Assembly: GCF_046254905.1 (NCBI RefSeq) | Contig: NZ_CP158016.1 | Location: forward strand, 3,100,001 to 3,164,000 | Direction of reading: 5' to 3' | From: Pseudaeromonas aegiceratis | GTDB taxonomy: Bacteria; Pseudomonadota; Gammaproteobacteria; Enterobacterales; Aeromonadaceae | DNA: 64,000 nt | Part shown: positions 7,956-18,265 of the stretch, piece by piece | Numbering within the stretch: the stretch's first letter is position 1 | Layout of the letters: the number at the start of each line of letters is the position of its first letter | The notes under the pieces: generated by a model | What the model was told of the DNA's origin: nothing | Databases searched by the model: none | What the model saw: only the letters and a program-made list of their open reading frames with translations | Translations under genes and position numbers: made by a program

Positions 7956-7979
7956 CGTTATGCATGTAACCATATAACG
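7956..7979 (+). promoter_or_regulatory. candidate ModE/Mop molybdate-responsive operator (Mo-box) upstream of anfA
   Basis: CGTTAT-N12-ATAACG is a perfect inverted repeat; the flanking bases extend it to 7 bp per arm (GCGTTAT/ATAACGC). Its total length of 24 bp and its outer six bases equal those of the E. coli modA ModE site; the inner bases differ. In Rhodobacter capsulatus anfA is repressed by Mo-responsive MopA/MopB through a Mo-box. The box lies 49-72 bp before the anfA ATG, downstream of the sigma-54-like element, where a bound repressor would block transcription. Assignment to ModE is inference; no modE is in the window. Confidence 0.6.
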
Positions 7980-7986
7980 CGCGACA

Positions 7987-8005
7987 CCCAGGTCGCGGAC
8001 CTGGG
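7987..8005 (+). other. hairpin in the anfA leader next to the ribosome binding site
   Basis: CCCAGGTC-GCG-GACCTGGG is an 8-bp perfect stem with a 3-nt loop, ending 9 nt before the GAGGAGG Shine-Dalgarno sequence (8014-8020) of anfA. There is no U-tract, so termination is unlikely. It could modulate translation initiation or mRNA stability. Confidence 0.5.
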
Positions 8006-8027
8006 GTCTGTCAGAGGAGGTATTACC

Positions 8028-9688
<1,661 letters not shown>

Positions 9689-9692
<4 letters not shown>

Positions 9693-10465
9693 CCACGCCG
9701 CACGAAGCGATAGCCCTCGCCATCGGCGGGGATCTTCACCCTATGGGCCAGATCCTGGTCCGCCAGCCGTTGCGCCAGCTCGACCCGGCTCAACACGCAG
9801 TGATTGAGCGCCTCCAGGTGCACCGCCACCACCTGGGCATCGGGGGCCGCCCGGCAAACCCGCACCACGTCCTCCGCCCCCATGATGATGGGCCCCAGCC
9901 CGGTGAAGGTGGCCTCGCCGCAGTTGAGCACCACCACCTCGGGGGCCAGATCTAGGGCCTGGGCCACCGCCGGGTGCCAGATGGTGTCACCGGCCAGATA
10001 GAGGCTGGGTTCGTCCGGGTGGGTGAGCAGCAGGCCGCACACCCGACCCAGCCGCTCCCCCTGCTGGGCCAGGGCGAGATCGCTACCGTGCTGGCCGCCT
10101 GTGGTGCGGATCTGCACCGCCCCCAGCCGGGCGCCATCCAAGAGCGCCACCTGGTTAAAGCCCGCCGCCAGGATCGCCTGACGATCCTGCTCGTGCTGGG
10201 CCAGCACAGGCGTCTGCTTGGGCAGCCGGGCCTTGGCCTCCTCGTCCCAGTGATCCGGGTGATTGTGGGTCACCAGCACGGCATCCACCGTCAGCAAGCG
10301 CTCCAGCGGTACCGGCAGATCCACCAGGGGATTGGCCAGGTGCGCGTTGGGGGTGCCGGCAAAGCCGGGATAGCGCCCCTGGGGGGCCAGCATGGGGTCG
10401 ATGAGCAGCCGTTGGCCGCCATATTCCAGCAGCAGGGTGGCGTTACGGATCAGGGTCAGTTGCAT
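9689..10465 (-). CDS. MBL-fold metal-dependent hydrolase (UlaG-like)
   Basis: A 258-residue metallo-beta-lactamase-fold protein. It begins MQLTLIRNATLLLEYGGQRL, has the metal-binding VTHNHPDHWDE motif (H-x-H-x-D-H) near residue 75, GDTIWHP near residue 165 as the bridging Asp, and a late VAVHLEALNHC histidine. This pattern fits L-ascorbate-6-P lactonase-like hydrolases of unknown substrate. The start at 10465 is chosen because it gives the conserved N-terminus; the frame upstream is unconserved. Its stop overlaps the anfA stop by 4 bp on the opposite strand, so the pair is tightly convergent. Confidence 0.82.
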
Positions 10466-10591
10466 GGCGATGGCCTCATGGCGATGTGAATGAGGCCTCA
10501 GTATCCGGCAGCGGCTTAGGTGGCGGCAGTGGCCCGCGGGACAAACCACCGCCAAATCGGGCCAATCTGCGCGGCACTCACTAGCCTGGGC

Positions 10592-11539
10592 TCACTGGCC
10601 CTGGAAGTTGCGTCGCCACTGGCTGGGGGTGAGGCGGTACTGGCGCTTGAACTGGGTCCGCAGGGCCGCCTCCGAGGCAAAGCCCAACTGCTCGGCGATG
10701 CGGGCCACCGAGTGACCGGCCAGCAGCAGACCCTGGGCCTGCTGCAAGCGCCGCTGGGTCAGCCACTCCCCCACCGACAGGCCGGTGGCCTGCAAGAACT
10801 TGCGGGTGAAGGTGCGCCGGCTCATGGCCACCGAGGCCGCCAACTCATCCAGGGAGCCGGGGGCCGCCAGCTGCTGCTCCAGCCGGGCCAGCAGGCCGTT
10901 GATGCGAGCATCGGCCCCGCCCTGGGGCAGGGGCCGCTCGATAAACTGGGCCTGGCCCCCTTCCCGGTGGGGCGCCACCACCAGGCGGCGGGCCAGCCGG
11001 TTGGCCAATGCCGGGCCATGGTACTGGCGCACCAGGTGCAGGCAGCAGTCCAGGCTGGCGGCGGTACCGGCGGAGGTCACCAGATCCCCGTCATCCCGAT
11101 ACAGGGCCTGGGCGTCCAGCCCCACCGCCGGAAAGCGAGCGGCAAAGTCGGCGGCAAACTCCCAGTGGGTGGCCGCCGGGCGCCCGTCCAGCAGGCCGGC
11201 ATAGGCCAGCACATAGGTGCCCAGGCAGAGCCCCACCAGGCGGGCGCCCCGGCCATGGGCCTGCTGGAGCGCCTGCAGCAGGGGCTCAGGCGGTCGTTCC
11301 TCCGGCGCCCGCCAGTAGGGCACCACCACCAGATCCGCCGTTGCCAGCCCGCTCAGATCCTCCCCGGCCACCAGTTGCAAGCCCAGGGACGAGGTCAGGG
11401 GGCCGGGCTCGGCGGCACACAGCCGCAGGTCGAACAGCACCTCGCCGGGCAGGCTGTTGCCAAACACCAGACCAGGCACCGACAGATGAAAGGGGCTGAA
11501 CCGGTCACAGACCAGCAGCGCTACCCGAGGACACACCAT
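10592..11539 (-). CDS. GlxA-family AraC-type transcriptional regulator
   Basis: 315 residues. The N-terminal DJ-1/PfpI (amidotransferase-like) domain runs over about 1-180, with the nucleophile elbow LVGLCLGTYVLAYAGLLDG and ATHWEFAADFAARFP. The C-terminal AraC double HTH (about 215-312) includes MSRRTFTRKFLQATGLSVGEWLTQRRL and the second helix pair IAEQLGFASEAALRTQFKR. GlxA/FtrA-type regulators sense small amino or amide metabolites. No obvious target gene adjoins it: the MBL gene lies downstream on the same strand and a hypothetical exported protein diverges upstream. Confidence 0.85.
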   Translation of the reverse strand: MVCPRVALLVCDRFSPFHLSVPGLVFGNSLPGEVLFDLRLCAAEPGPLTSSLGLQLVAGEDLSGLATADLVVVPYWRAPEERPPEPLLQALQQAHGRGARLVGLCLGTYVLAYAGLLDGRPAATHWEFAADFAARFPAVGLDAQALYRDDGDLVTSAGTAASLDCCLHLVRQYHGPALANRLARRLVVAPHREGGQAQFIERPLPQGGADARINGLLARLEQQLAAPGSLDELAASVAMSRRTFTRKFLQATGLSVGEWLTQRRLQQAQGLLLAGHSVARIAEQLGFASEAALRTQFKRQYRLTPSQWRRNFQGQ

Positions 11540-11724
11540 GCACCAGGCTCCTTATTCCTGCCCAATTCCTGCCCAACCAGCCGGGCCATCATAGCCCGAG
11601 GCGCGAGCCGCCGCCCAGCCACAGGGGTTTTCCCTTGGCGCTGGGCAGGCCAGACGCTAGCATGATGACGTCGTGGCGGACTGCCTGGTTTGGCCGCATT
11701 CACCGCCCTGCCCGAGGAATCATC

Positions 11725-12585
11725 ATGCCCCCTTGTCGTCTGCCTGCCCTGCTGGTCGCCGCCTTCTGGCTGCTGAACGCCGGCGCCGCCCCCGCGCCCC
11801 AACAGGGCCAGATCGCGTTGCCGGCGGTGTCGCCCAGCCAGGTGTGGATCTGGCAATACGACCAGCGGCTGCCGGACGTCAGCCGCCGCCTGGTCACCGA
11901 ATGGCAGGCCATCGCCGCCGTGACCCGGGACGCCGACAGCTGTCGCAGCCAGGTGCTCCCCGCCCCCTTCCACTCCCCGGCCGGTCTGGACTACCCCCAG
12001 GATCTGGCCCAACAGACCCAGGACTACTGCCGGCAGCAGGCGCAGTTGCGCCAGGAACGGCAACAGGCCACCCAGCGCTGGCGCCAGCAGCTCAAGCTCA
12101 CCCTACGGAATAAGCAGCGCGAGGCCAGCCAGCTGGTCCAGCTGCAGACCGAGGCCCAGGCCGCCGGTCAGCCCGAGCGGGCCAAGGCCCTGCAGGCGCG
12201 GCGGGCCCGCACCCACCACACCATAGCCCTACTGCAGCGGGAGCTGCACAACGGGCCGCCGCGGGATCTTCTGCGCCCGCTGCGACAACGTCAGGTGGCC
12301 CTGGAGCAGGCGTACCGCCAGCAGTGGCAGGCGGCGAGGCAAACCGCCTGCGATCAACTGCTGGCCCCCAGCCTGCTGGGGGAGCAGCGCATCGAGTCGA
12401 CCGAGACCTTCACCATACTGCCGGCCACCCGTTACCTGCGGATCCAGCTCCGTGGGCAGGATCGCTGGCTCACCGGCCTGGAGGCCATCGCCGATCACGC
12501 CGGCGAGACGCCGCTGCGCCTCGACGCCCACCATCTGCACACCACTAGCCTGGCCGAACAGCTGACCCGGTTGGCCGCACAATAA
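11725..12585 (+). CDS. hypothetical exported protein with coiled-coil middle
   Basis: 286 residues. A signal peptide (PPCRLPALLVAAFWLLNAGAA) ends near residue 22. The middle (about 105-200) is very rich in Gln, Arg, Glu and Leu heptads (for example LRQERQQATQRWRQQLKLTL) and predicts a long coiled coil. A short beta-rich C-terminal part follows (ILPATRYLRIQLRGQDRW). Four cysteines may form periplasmic disulfides. GAGGA sits 6 nt before this ATG; the longer frame would hide the signal peptide. No family is recognised, and the function is unknown. Confidence 0.65.
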   Translation: MPPCRLPALLVAAFWLLNAGAAPAPQQGQIALPAVSPSQVWIWQYDQRLPDVSRRLVTEWQAIAAVTRDADSCRSQVLPAPFHSPAGLDYPQDLAQQTQDYCRQQAQLRQERQQATQRWRQQLKLTLRNKQREASQLVQLQTEAQAAGQPERAKALQARRARTHHTIALLQRELHNGPPRDLLRPLRQRQVALEQAYRQQWQAARQTACDQLLAPSLLGEQRIESTETFTILPATRYLRIQLRGQDRWLTGLEAIADHAGETPLRLDAHHLHTTSLAEQLTRLAAQ

Positions 12586-12617
12586 GACTTGCTCCGGGCT
12601 TGAGAGGCGGCACCAAG

Positions 12618-13877
12618 TTAGCGGCCCGTAGCGGTCGCCCTCGGTTGCCGTGGCAACTCCTGCAAGGGCAAGAGGCACAGCACATGCACCAGGGCGAAAC
12701 CGGCGAGCAGCGAAAAATAGAGCCGATAGCCATCGCCGCCAACCCAGTGGATGCCAAGCAGGATCAGGCTCGGCGCGGCGAAATGGATCAACACAGAGCC
12801 CGCCTGATAGGCCCCGTTGACGATGGCAATATCCCGCCCCAGGTGCGTCAGGGCAGGCAGACTGCGATTGAGCAGGGCCAGCCCCAGGGCGCTGCACAGC
12901 CCGATCGCCAGCTGCTGCAGCACGCAAAAGCCGATGGTCCACGCCAGATGGGGTGACCAGGCCAGCCCCAGCTGACAGACCCCCATCAACAGGCCACCGA
13001 CGATCAGCAGGGGCTTTTGCCGCTGCCAGCGGACCGACAAGGTATTACCAAGCCAGCCGGCCCCCATCAGCAGCAAGACCCCCAGGGACAACCAGCCATT
13101 GAGCCGCAGCACCGTCTCGTGTGACAGGCCGAAGCGCGCCACGTAATACAGGCTGGTAAACGAGATGCCGGACAGGCTCAGACTGTAGAAAAACCGCCCC
13201 ACCAGGACCCAGGCATACTGCCGATAACCGACGGTGGGACGCGGCGTGGCGGGACCGTCTGGAAGAACCTGGCCAGCAACGACCGCAGCCGGAGCAAAAT
13301 CCAGCCCCCGCAGGGCAAACCCCAGCCCGGCCAGTTGCAGCGCCGCCAGACTCAGCAAGCGCCAGCGCATCGGGCAATTGGCCAGCCCGCCCAGGATCAG
13401 CAGGCAGGCCAGCATGATGACGACAGGTGTGGTGGCCCCCAGCCAGCCAGAGACCCGCTGCAGCTCAGTGGCGGACAAGCGCTCCGGCAGCCAGGCGGCG
13501 AAGCTGGTACCCACCAGGCCATAACCGGCATTGAGCAACAGCCAACAGCCGTACAGCCAAGGCCGCTGGCTTGCCAGGGCGAACCCCACCAGCCCCAGGG
13601 CGCCCACCAGGCTGCCGGCCAGCAGCCAGAACCGCCGGGTTGCCCCGGTCCACGGCGACCAGTCGGCCAGTTTCCCCAGCAGCGGATGGAGGACTATCAT
13701 CCCCACCCCCACCATGCCAGCCCCATAGCCATAGGCGGTCACGGCCTGAGCCTCACCCAACTGCTGCATCAGATGCACCTGCCCCAAACCAAACACGATC
13801 AGCACGGGCACGCTGAGGGTCAGCCCCTGGCCAACCAGCAGGTGTAACAGCAAGGCGCCGACATTTGTTTTTTTCAT
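12618..13877 (-). CDS. MFS transporter
   Basis: A 419-residue inner-membrane protein with about 12 hydrophobic helices. It has the MFS loop 2-3 signature variant GKLADWSPWTGATRRFWL and a central cytoplasmic loop near residues 200-230. The start MKKTNVGALLLHLL is preceded by GGAG; the longer frame adds 27 unconserved residues. The substrate is unknown. The AT-rich region upstream separates it from the divergent GH3 gene. A sugar role alongside that enzyme is possible but unsupported. Confidence 0.8.
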   Translation of the reverse strand: MKKTNVGALLLHLLVGQGLTLSVPVLIVFGLGQVHLMQQLGEAQAVTAYGYGAGMVGVGMIVLHPLLGKLADWSPWTGATRRFWLLAGSLVGALGLVGFALASQRPWLYGCWLLLNAGYGLVGTSFAAWLPERLSATELQRVSGWLGATTPVVIMLACLLILGGLANCPMRWRLLSLAALQLAGLGFALRGLDFAPAAVVAGQVLPDGPATPRPTVGYRQYAWVLVGRFFYSLSLSGISFTSLYYVARFGLSHETVLRLNGWLSLGVLLLMGAGWLGNTLSVRWQRQKPLLIVGGLLMGVCQLGLAWSPHLAWTIGFCVLQQLAIGLCSALGLALLNRSLPALTHLGRDIAIVNGAYQAGSVLIHFAAPSLILLGIHWVGGDGYRLYFSLLAGFALVHVLCLLPLQELPRQPRATATGR

Positions 13878-14296
13878 GCCAATAGGACTCCGTTGTTGAC
13901 CCGATAGCCAGGCAACAAGCACGCGCGAAAATAACCAGAAGAACAGCCGAAATAACAATATCAGAAGGCATCAAACACCGTTAATACCCCAAATGGCTCG
14001 CATAAAGACTCAAATAAGAACGACCACCGCAAGGTATGGCCTATTTGACTACCTTCGCCGACATCAACTTTCAAAAGGTATCTGTTTGTTACAAAAGTAA
14101 CGCTGTGAGAACCATCATGATTCCCGATGACTGTCTTTTAAAGACAAAAGTCTGTGCTCTGATGGCAAAAAAAGCCTTTTCAGACATGACAGCATCTCGT
14201 CGTGTTTCTTCAGCCGGAGAGATACCCAAAGTTACCCGTTCTGTCTGATTGAACAATGGAATGAAATATTAATATTGCCTAACTCGGAGAGTTAAG
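13878..14296. other. A+T-rich divergent intergenic region between the MFS and GH3 genes
   Basis: 419 bp, no supported gene. It contains two short inverted repeats: GTTAC-AAAA-GTAAC (14088-14101) and TGTCTTTTAAAGACA (14132-14146, flanked by GACT/AGTC). Both are plausible operators. Near 14248 TTGAAC is followed by an A/T-rich stretch ending ATTAATATT that could be the GH3 promoter. The base composition is clearly lower in G+C than in flanking genes. Confidence 0.5.
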
Positions 14297-16684
14297 ATGC
14301 CCCGTTTAAACACCAAGGTAAAAATATTACCCCTGACTATCGCCGTGGCACTCAGCGTAATTGCCACCGCCTGTCATAACGATGACGATAGCACTACCCT
14401 GACCGGTGATGCCTATTATGCCCAACAGGCTGAAACCATCATGGCCAGCATGACCACGGAAGAAAAACTCCACATGCTGTCCGGTCCGGGTCTGCCGACC
14501 CAAAGTACCTTCAGTCCCATCAACGAAAGAGTCAATACCGGCGCCGTCGCCGTGGGCTATATCAACGGTGTGCTCAACGACACCCTGGATATTCCGGCCG
14601 CCCACCTGGACGACGGTCCCGCCGGCATCAAGATAGTCTCAGATAGCTATAACGCCACCGCCTGGCCCATCGGCAGCCTGCTGGCCTCCACCTGGGACAA
14701 GGATCTGATGGAGGAGGTCGGCGAGGCCTTCGGCAACGAGGTCAAGGAGTTCGGCGTCGACTTCATCCTGGCCCCCGGCATGAACATACAGCGCAACCCG
14801 CTGGCGGGGCGCAACTTCGAATACTTCTCCGAAGATCCCCTGCTGTCAGGCTATATGGCGGCATCTATGGTCGACGGCCTGGAGTCGCAGGAAGTGGGCG
14901 CCACCATCAAACACTTCTTCGGCAACGAGACCGAGACCAACCGCCTGTATCTGGACACAGTCGCCACTCCGCGCGCCCTGCGTGAAATCTACCTGCGCGG
15001 CTTCCAGATCGCCGTGGAGGATGCCCAGCCCTGGGCCATCATGTCACCCTATAACAAGGTCAACGGCACCTATGTGAACCAGCGCAAGGATGTCCTCACC
15101 GACATTCTGCGTAACGAATGGGGCTACGACGGCATGGTAATGTCCGACTGGGGCGCCGGCGTGGACGTGGATGACGAAGGCGTCGCCGCCGCCAAGATGA
15201 TCGAGGCGGGGAACGATTCAATCCAGCCTGGCGACTCCTATGACGAGCTGCTGGCCTCCTATCAGGCAGGGGATCTCAGCGATGACGCCATCAATACCGG
15301 CGTGCTGCACATCCTGACCCAACTGCAGAAAACCTCCGCCTATAACGACTACGAAGCCAGCTACACGATCGACAATGATGCCCACGCGGTACTGGAACGC
15401 CAGGCCGCTGCAGACGGCATGGTGTTGCTGAAAAACAGCGACAGCACCCTGCCTCTGGCCAGTGGCGCCAATGTCGCTTCCTTCGGGGTCGGCCAGCTGG
15501 CCACCTACAAGGGCGGTCTGGGCAGTGGCAGCGTCTACTCCGCCTATACCGTCACGGTCGCAGAAGGGCTGGCCAGTGACTACACCCTGGACAGCGACTT
15601 GAGCAGCTTCTACGAGGAGTACTATGACTCGGTGAAGGTGGCCCACACGGACAGCTGGTACCAGTTCGCCTATTACAGCTATACCGAGGCCGCCCCCAGC
15701 AGCAACAGCACACTGGCGGGTCTGGTCACCACGGCGGCAGAAAACGATGACATGGCCATCATCACCCTGAACCGCATCAACGGCGAAGGGGCCGACCGCA
15801 CCGCCACCGCAGGGGATTACCTGCTGAGCGAGGATGAACAGGATCTGATCACCACAGTCGCCACCGCCTTCCATGCCCAAGGCAAGAAGGTCGCCGTGGT
15901 GCTGAATGTGGCCGGCGTGGTGGACACCTCCGCCTGGAGCGATCAGGTGGATGCCATCCTGCTGGCCTACATGGGCGGCCAGGAAACCGGTAACGCCGTG
16001 GCGGATATCCTCTCCGGCGCCGTCAACCCCAGCGGCAAGCTGGCGCAAACCTTCCCGGCCAGCTACAGCGATGTCCCCTCCGCCAGCACCTTCCCCGGTG
16101 TGGATACCGATGGCGATGGTGACAATGACGAGATCTACTACAACGAAGATATCTACGTCGGTTATCGCTACTACAACACCTTCAACAAGGCGGTCAGCTA
16201 TCCGTTCGGTTACGGCCTCTCCTACACCAGCTTCAACTACTACAACGCCGCCATCACCAGCAACACCCTGAGCAAGGGCGTCAAGGGCAAGCTGGATCTG
16301 CAGGTGACCATCGAAAACAGCGGTAGCGTGGCTGGACGCGAAGTGGCCCAGGTCTATGTCTCAGCCCCGACCGTGAAGCTGGCCAAGCCGAGCATCGAAC
16401 TCAAGTCCTTCGGCAAGACCGGCTCCCTGGCCTCAGGGGAAAGTGAGACCCTGGACTTCAGCATCCCCGCCCGGGATCTGGCCAGCTTCGATGAAAGCGA
16501 CAACGAGTGGATCATCGAACCCGGTACCTACAAGGTCTACATCAGCCCGTCATCCGATGTCAGCGGCAACACCGCCATCACCTTCACCATCAGCGATGAG
16601 ATCGTCATAGGTGAAACCACCGCCGGCGCCATCGCCCTGCCGGACGGCGTCGCGGCCAGCGATTTCGTGACGGTCAGTCAATAA
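14297..16684 (+). CDS. glycoside hydrolase family 3 (beta-glucosidase-like), exported lipoprotein
   Basis: A 795-residue three-domain GH3 enzyme. The N-terminus is a signal sequence with C26 in VIATAC, a weak lipobox. The (beta/alpha)8 domain follows, with KHFFGNETE (205 onward) and the catalytic nucleophile D284 in MVMSDWGAG. Then come the alpha/beta sandwich (about 400-600, with AYMGGQETGNAVADILSG) and a fibronectin III-like domain (about 690-765). It should hydrolyse beta-glucosides or oligosaccharides in the periplasm or at the cell surface. GGAGAG precedes the ATG and a good terminator follows. No carbohydrate transporter is adjacent except the divergent MFS gene. The plainer codon use and AT-rich upstream region hint at acquisition. 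Confidence 0.9.
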   Translation: MPRLNTKVKILPLTIAVALSVIATACHNDDDSTTLTGDAYYAQQAETIMASMTTEEKLHMLSGPGLPTQSTFSPINERVNTGAVAVGYINGVLNDTLDIPAAHLDDGPAGIKIVSDSYNATAWPIGSLLASTWDKDLMEEVGEAFGNEVKEFGVDFILAPGMNIQRNPLAGRNFEYFSEDPLLSGYMAASMVDGLESQEVGATIKHFFGNETETNRLYLDTVATPRALREIYLRGFQIAVEDAQPWAIMSPYNKVNGTYVNQRKDVLTDILRNEWGYDGMVMSDWGAGVDVDDEGVAAAKMIEAGNDSIQPGDSYDELLASYQAGDLSDDAINTGVLHILTQLQKTSAYNDYEASYTIDNDAHAVLERQAAADGMVLLKNSDSTLPLASGANVASFGVGQLATYKGGLGSGSVYSAYTVTVAEGLASDYTLDSDLSSFYEEYYDSVKVAHTDSWYQFAYYSYTEAAPSSNSTLAGLVTTAAENDDMAIITLNRINGEGADRTATAGDYLLSEDEQDLITTVATAFHAQGKKVAVVLNVAGVVDTSAWSDQVDAILLAYMGGQETGNAVADILSGAVNPSGKLAQTFPASYSDVPSASTFPGVDTDGDGDNDEIYYNEDIYVGYRYYNTFNKAVSYPFGYGLSYTSFNYYNAAITSNTLSKGVKGKLDLQVTIENSGSVAGREVAQVYVSAPTVKLAKPSIELKSFGKTGSLASGESETLDFSIPARDLASFDESDNEWIIEPGTYKVYISPSSDVSGNTAITFTISDEIVIGETTAGAIALPDGVAASDFVTVSQ

Positions 16685-16712
16685 GTGTTCTCGTAGGATA
16701 GCGTTAACGTTT

Positions 16713-16736
16713 GGGAGGCCTCGGCCTCCCTTTTTT
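16713..16736 (+). terminator. Rho-independent terminator after the GH3 gene
   Basis: GGGAGGC-CTCG-GCCTCCC followed by six T residues: a 7-bp GC-rich stem with a tetraloop and a clean U-tract. Confidence 0.9.
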
Positions 16737-16762
16737 GTGCCCGTTTGCCCCCGAGCGGACCG

Positions 16763-17386
16763 TCACCTACCCGCGGGACGGCAAAGATAAGGCTCAAACA
16801 GCGTCACCAGTTCGGCCACCAGTTGCGGGCTATGCAGCAGCTCGGGCCGCTGTGCGGTCACCTTGTGTATCGCCCCTTCGGCCGCAACGCTCATCAGAAA
16901 GATCGCCAGCTCAGGATCCGGCACGTTACCCATGAAGGGCTGCAGGGACGCCAGCACCTGCCGTTGCAGTGCCTGCTTTTCTTCCGGCAGCCAGCGCAGG
17001 GTGCTGGGCAACTCTTCGGTGATGGCCTTATGCAGCGCCGGCGCCGCTCTGTGCTCGATGATCAGCATCTCGACCAGCACCGTCAGCACCTCGGTGAGCG
17101 AGGGGTGTTCCGGCAGGCCGGCCAGGGTTTGCCGCAGTTCCTCATGGATCGCCACCGCATGCCGCCGCTGCAACTCGGCAATCACCGCCTCTTTGTTGGG
17201 AAAGAACTGATAGAGGGAGCCGATATTCACCCCGGCCCGCGCCGCGATGGCATTGGTGGTCAGCCCCGCCCAGCCGGCCTCCGTCAAAATGTAAGTAGCG
17301 GCTTGCATGATCGCCTCGACGGTGGCCCGTGAGCGGGCCTGTAGCGGGCGTTTTCTGGGGTTGATGGGGGGTCGATTTCGGTTCAC
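16763..17386 (-). CDS. TetR-family transcriptional repressor
   Basis: 207 residues. The N-terminal TetR HTH spans about residues 14-65 (RSRATVEAIMQAATYILTEA, then TTNAIAARAGVNIGSLYQFF-PNKEAVIAEL). The C-terminal helical domain has an unassigned ligand. It is divergent from the nitroreductase gene with only 56 bp between starts. In that gap CCAAAT (17395) and ATTTGG (17431) form an inverted pair around a near-palindromic TTAAGCTTTAA, a plausible operator controlling both genes. By arrangement it probably represses the nitroreductase. Confidence 0.88.
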   Translation of the reverse strand: MNRNRPPINPRKRPLQARSRATVEAIMQAATYILTEAGWAGLTTNAIAARAGVNIGSLYQFFPNKEAVIAELQRRHAVAIHEELRQTLAGLPEHPSLTEVLTVLVEMLIIEHRAAPALHKAITEELPSTLRWLPEEKQALQRQVLASLQPFMGNVPDPELAIFLMSVAAEGAIHKVTAQRPELLHSPQLVAELVTLFEPYLCRPAGR

Positions 17387-17442
17387 GCGCCGGGTCCAAA
17401 TGCGAGTTTCAGGAAATTAAGCTTTAACTTACGATTTGGCGC

Positions 17443-18171
17443 ATGAAAACACAAAACCAATCCAGTCCCTGGGACGCCTTCAAAACCGCGAACCGCTTTC
17501 GTCGGGCGATTCGCCACTTCAACGCCACCCCGATCCCGGAGGAGGAGATCCAGGCTCTGCTTGCCGAAGCGGCACTGGCCCCCTCGAGCGGGAATCTGCA
17601 ACCCTATCAGTTGCACTGGATCCGCAGCGCCCCCATGAAAGCCGGCATAGCGGCAGCCTGCAACGGCCAAAAAGCGGCGGCCACCGCCCAGGCGCTGATC
17701 GTCGTCGTCGCCAGCCCGGCGCTCGGACGACAGACGGCGCGGGACCAACTGGCCTATGTGGAGAGCTCGTCCGCCCTGGGTGAGAACAGCAAGGCCTACT
17801 ACCGTAAGCAGATCGGCATGTTTCAGAGGATCCTCGGGATCGGCGCCTCGGCGCTCTGGTCGCCCCTGCTGCTGCTGGCGACCCTGCTACGCCCCTGCCT
17901 GTCGTTGCTGCCGATAAGCCACCTTGGCAGCCGGCATTGGGCGGCGCGCAATGCCATCTTCGCCGCGCAGACACTGATGCTGGCGGCTGCCGCCAAGGGG
18001 ATAGACTCATGCCCGATGGAAGGCTTCTCCGCGTCCAGAGTCGCCAAGCAGCTGGCGCTGCCAAGAGGCGCCGTGATCCCCCTCATCATCGCCCTGGGCT
18101 ACCGGGCGGATGACGCCAGGATAGAGGCGCGTTGGCGTCGGCCACTGAGCGACATGGTTATCCCACACTAA
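17443..18171 (+). CDS. nitroreductase-family FMN oxidoreductase
   Basis: 242 residues. The N-terminal nitroreductase signature is FKTANRFRRAIRHFN, with EAALAPSSGNLQPYQLHWI (the FMN-binding S-S-x-N-x-Q pattern), and a C-terminal block gives GIDSCPMEGFS...LPRGAVIPLIIALGYRADDA. A central hydrophobic stretch (about 130-155, LWSPLLLLATLLRPCLSLL) is unusual for the family and may form a membrane-contacting lid. It should reduce nitroaromatics, quinones or similar compounds with NAD(P)H. It is divergent from the TetR gene that probably controls it. Confidence 0.85.
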   Translation: MKTQNQSSPWDAFKTANRFRRAIRHFNATPIPEEEIQALLAEAALAPSSGNLQPYQLHWIRSAPMKAGIAAACNGQKAAATAQALIVVVASPALGRQTARDQLAYVESSSALGENSKAYYRKQIGMFQRILGIGASALWSPLLLLATLLRPCLSLLPISHLGSRHWAARNAIFAAQTLMLAAAAKGIDSCPMEGFSASRVAKQLALPRGAVIPLIIALGYRADDARIEARWRRPLSDMVIPH

Positions 18172-18265
18172 GGGCGCGCGGCACGGCCCGGCCCCGCACC
18201 AGACTAGGAGGCGCTTGCCGCGAACAGGGAATACGTGCTGGCGAGCCAGGCAGCGGACTCGACAG

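Noticed and set aside
14036..14248. 70-codon ORF in the GH3 upstream region
   Set aside because: It spans the candidate operators, has no ribosome binding site, and shows no protein-like pattern; chance frame in A+T-rich DNA.
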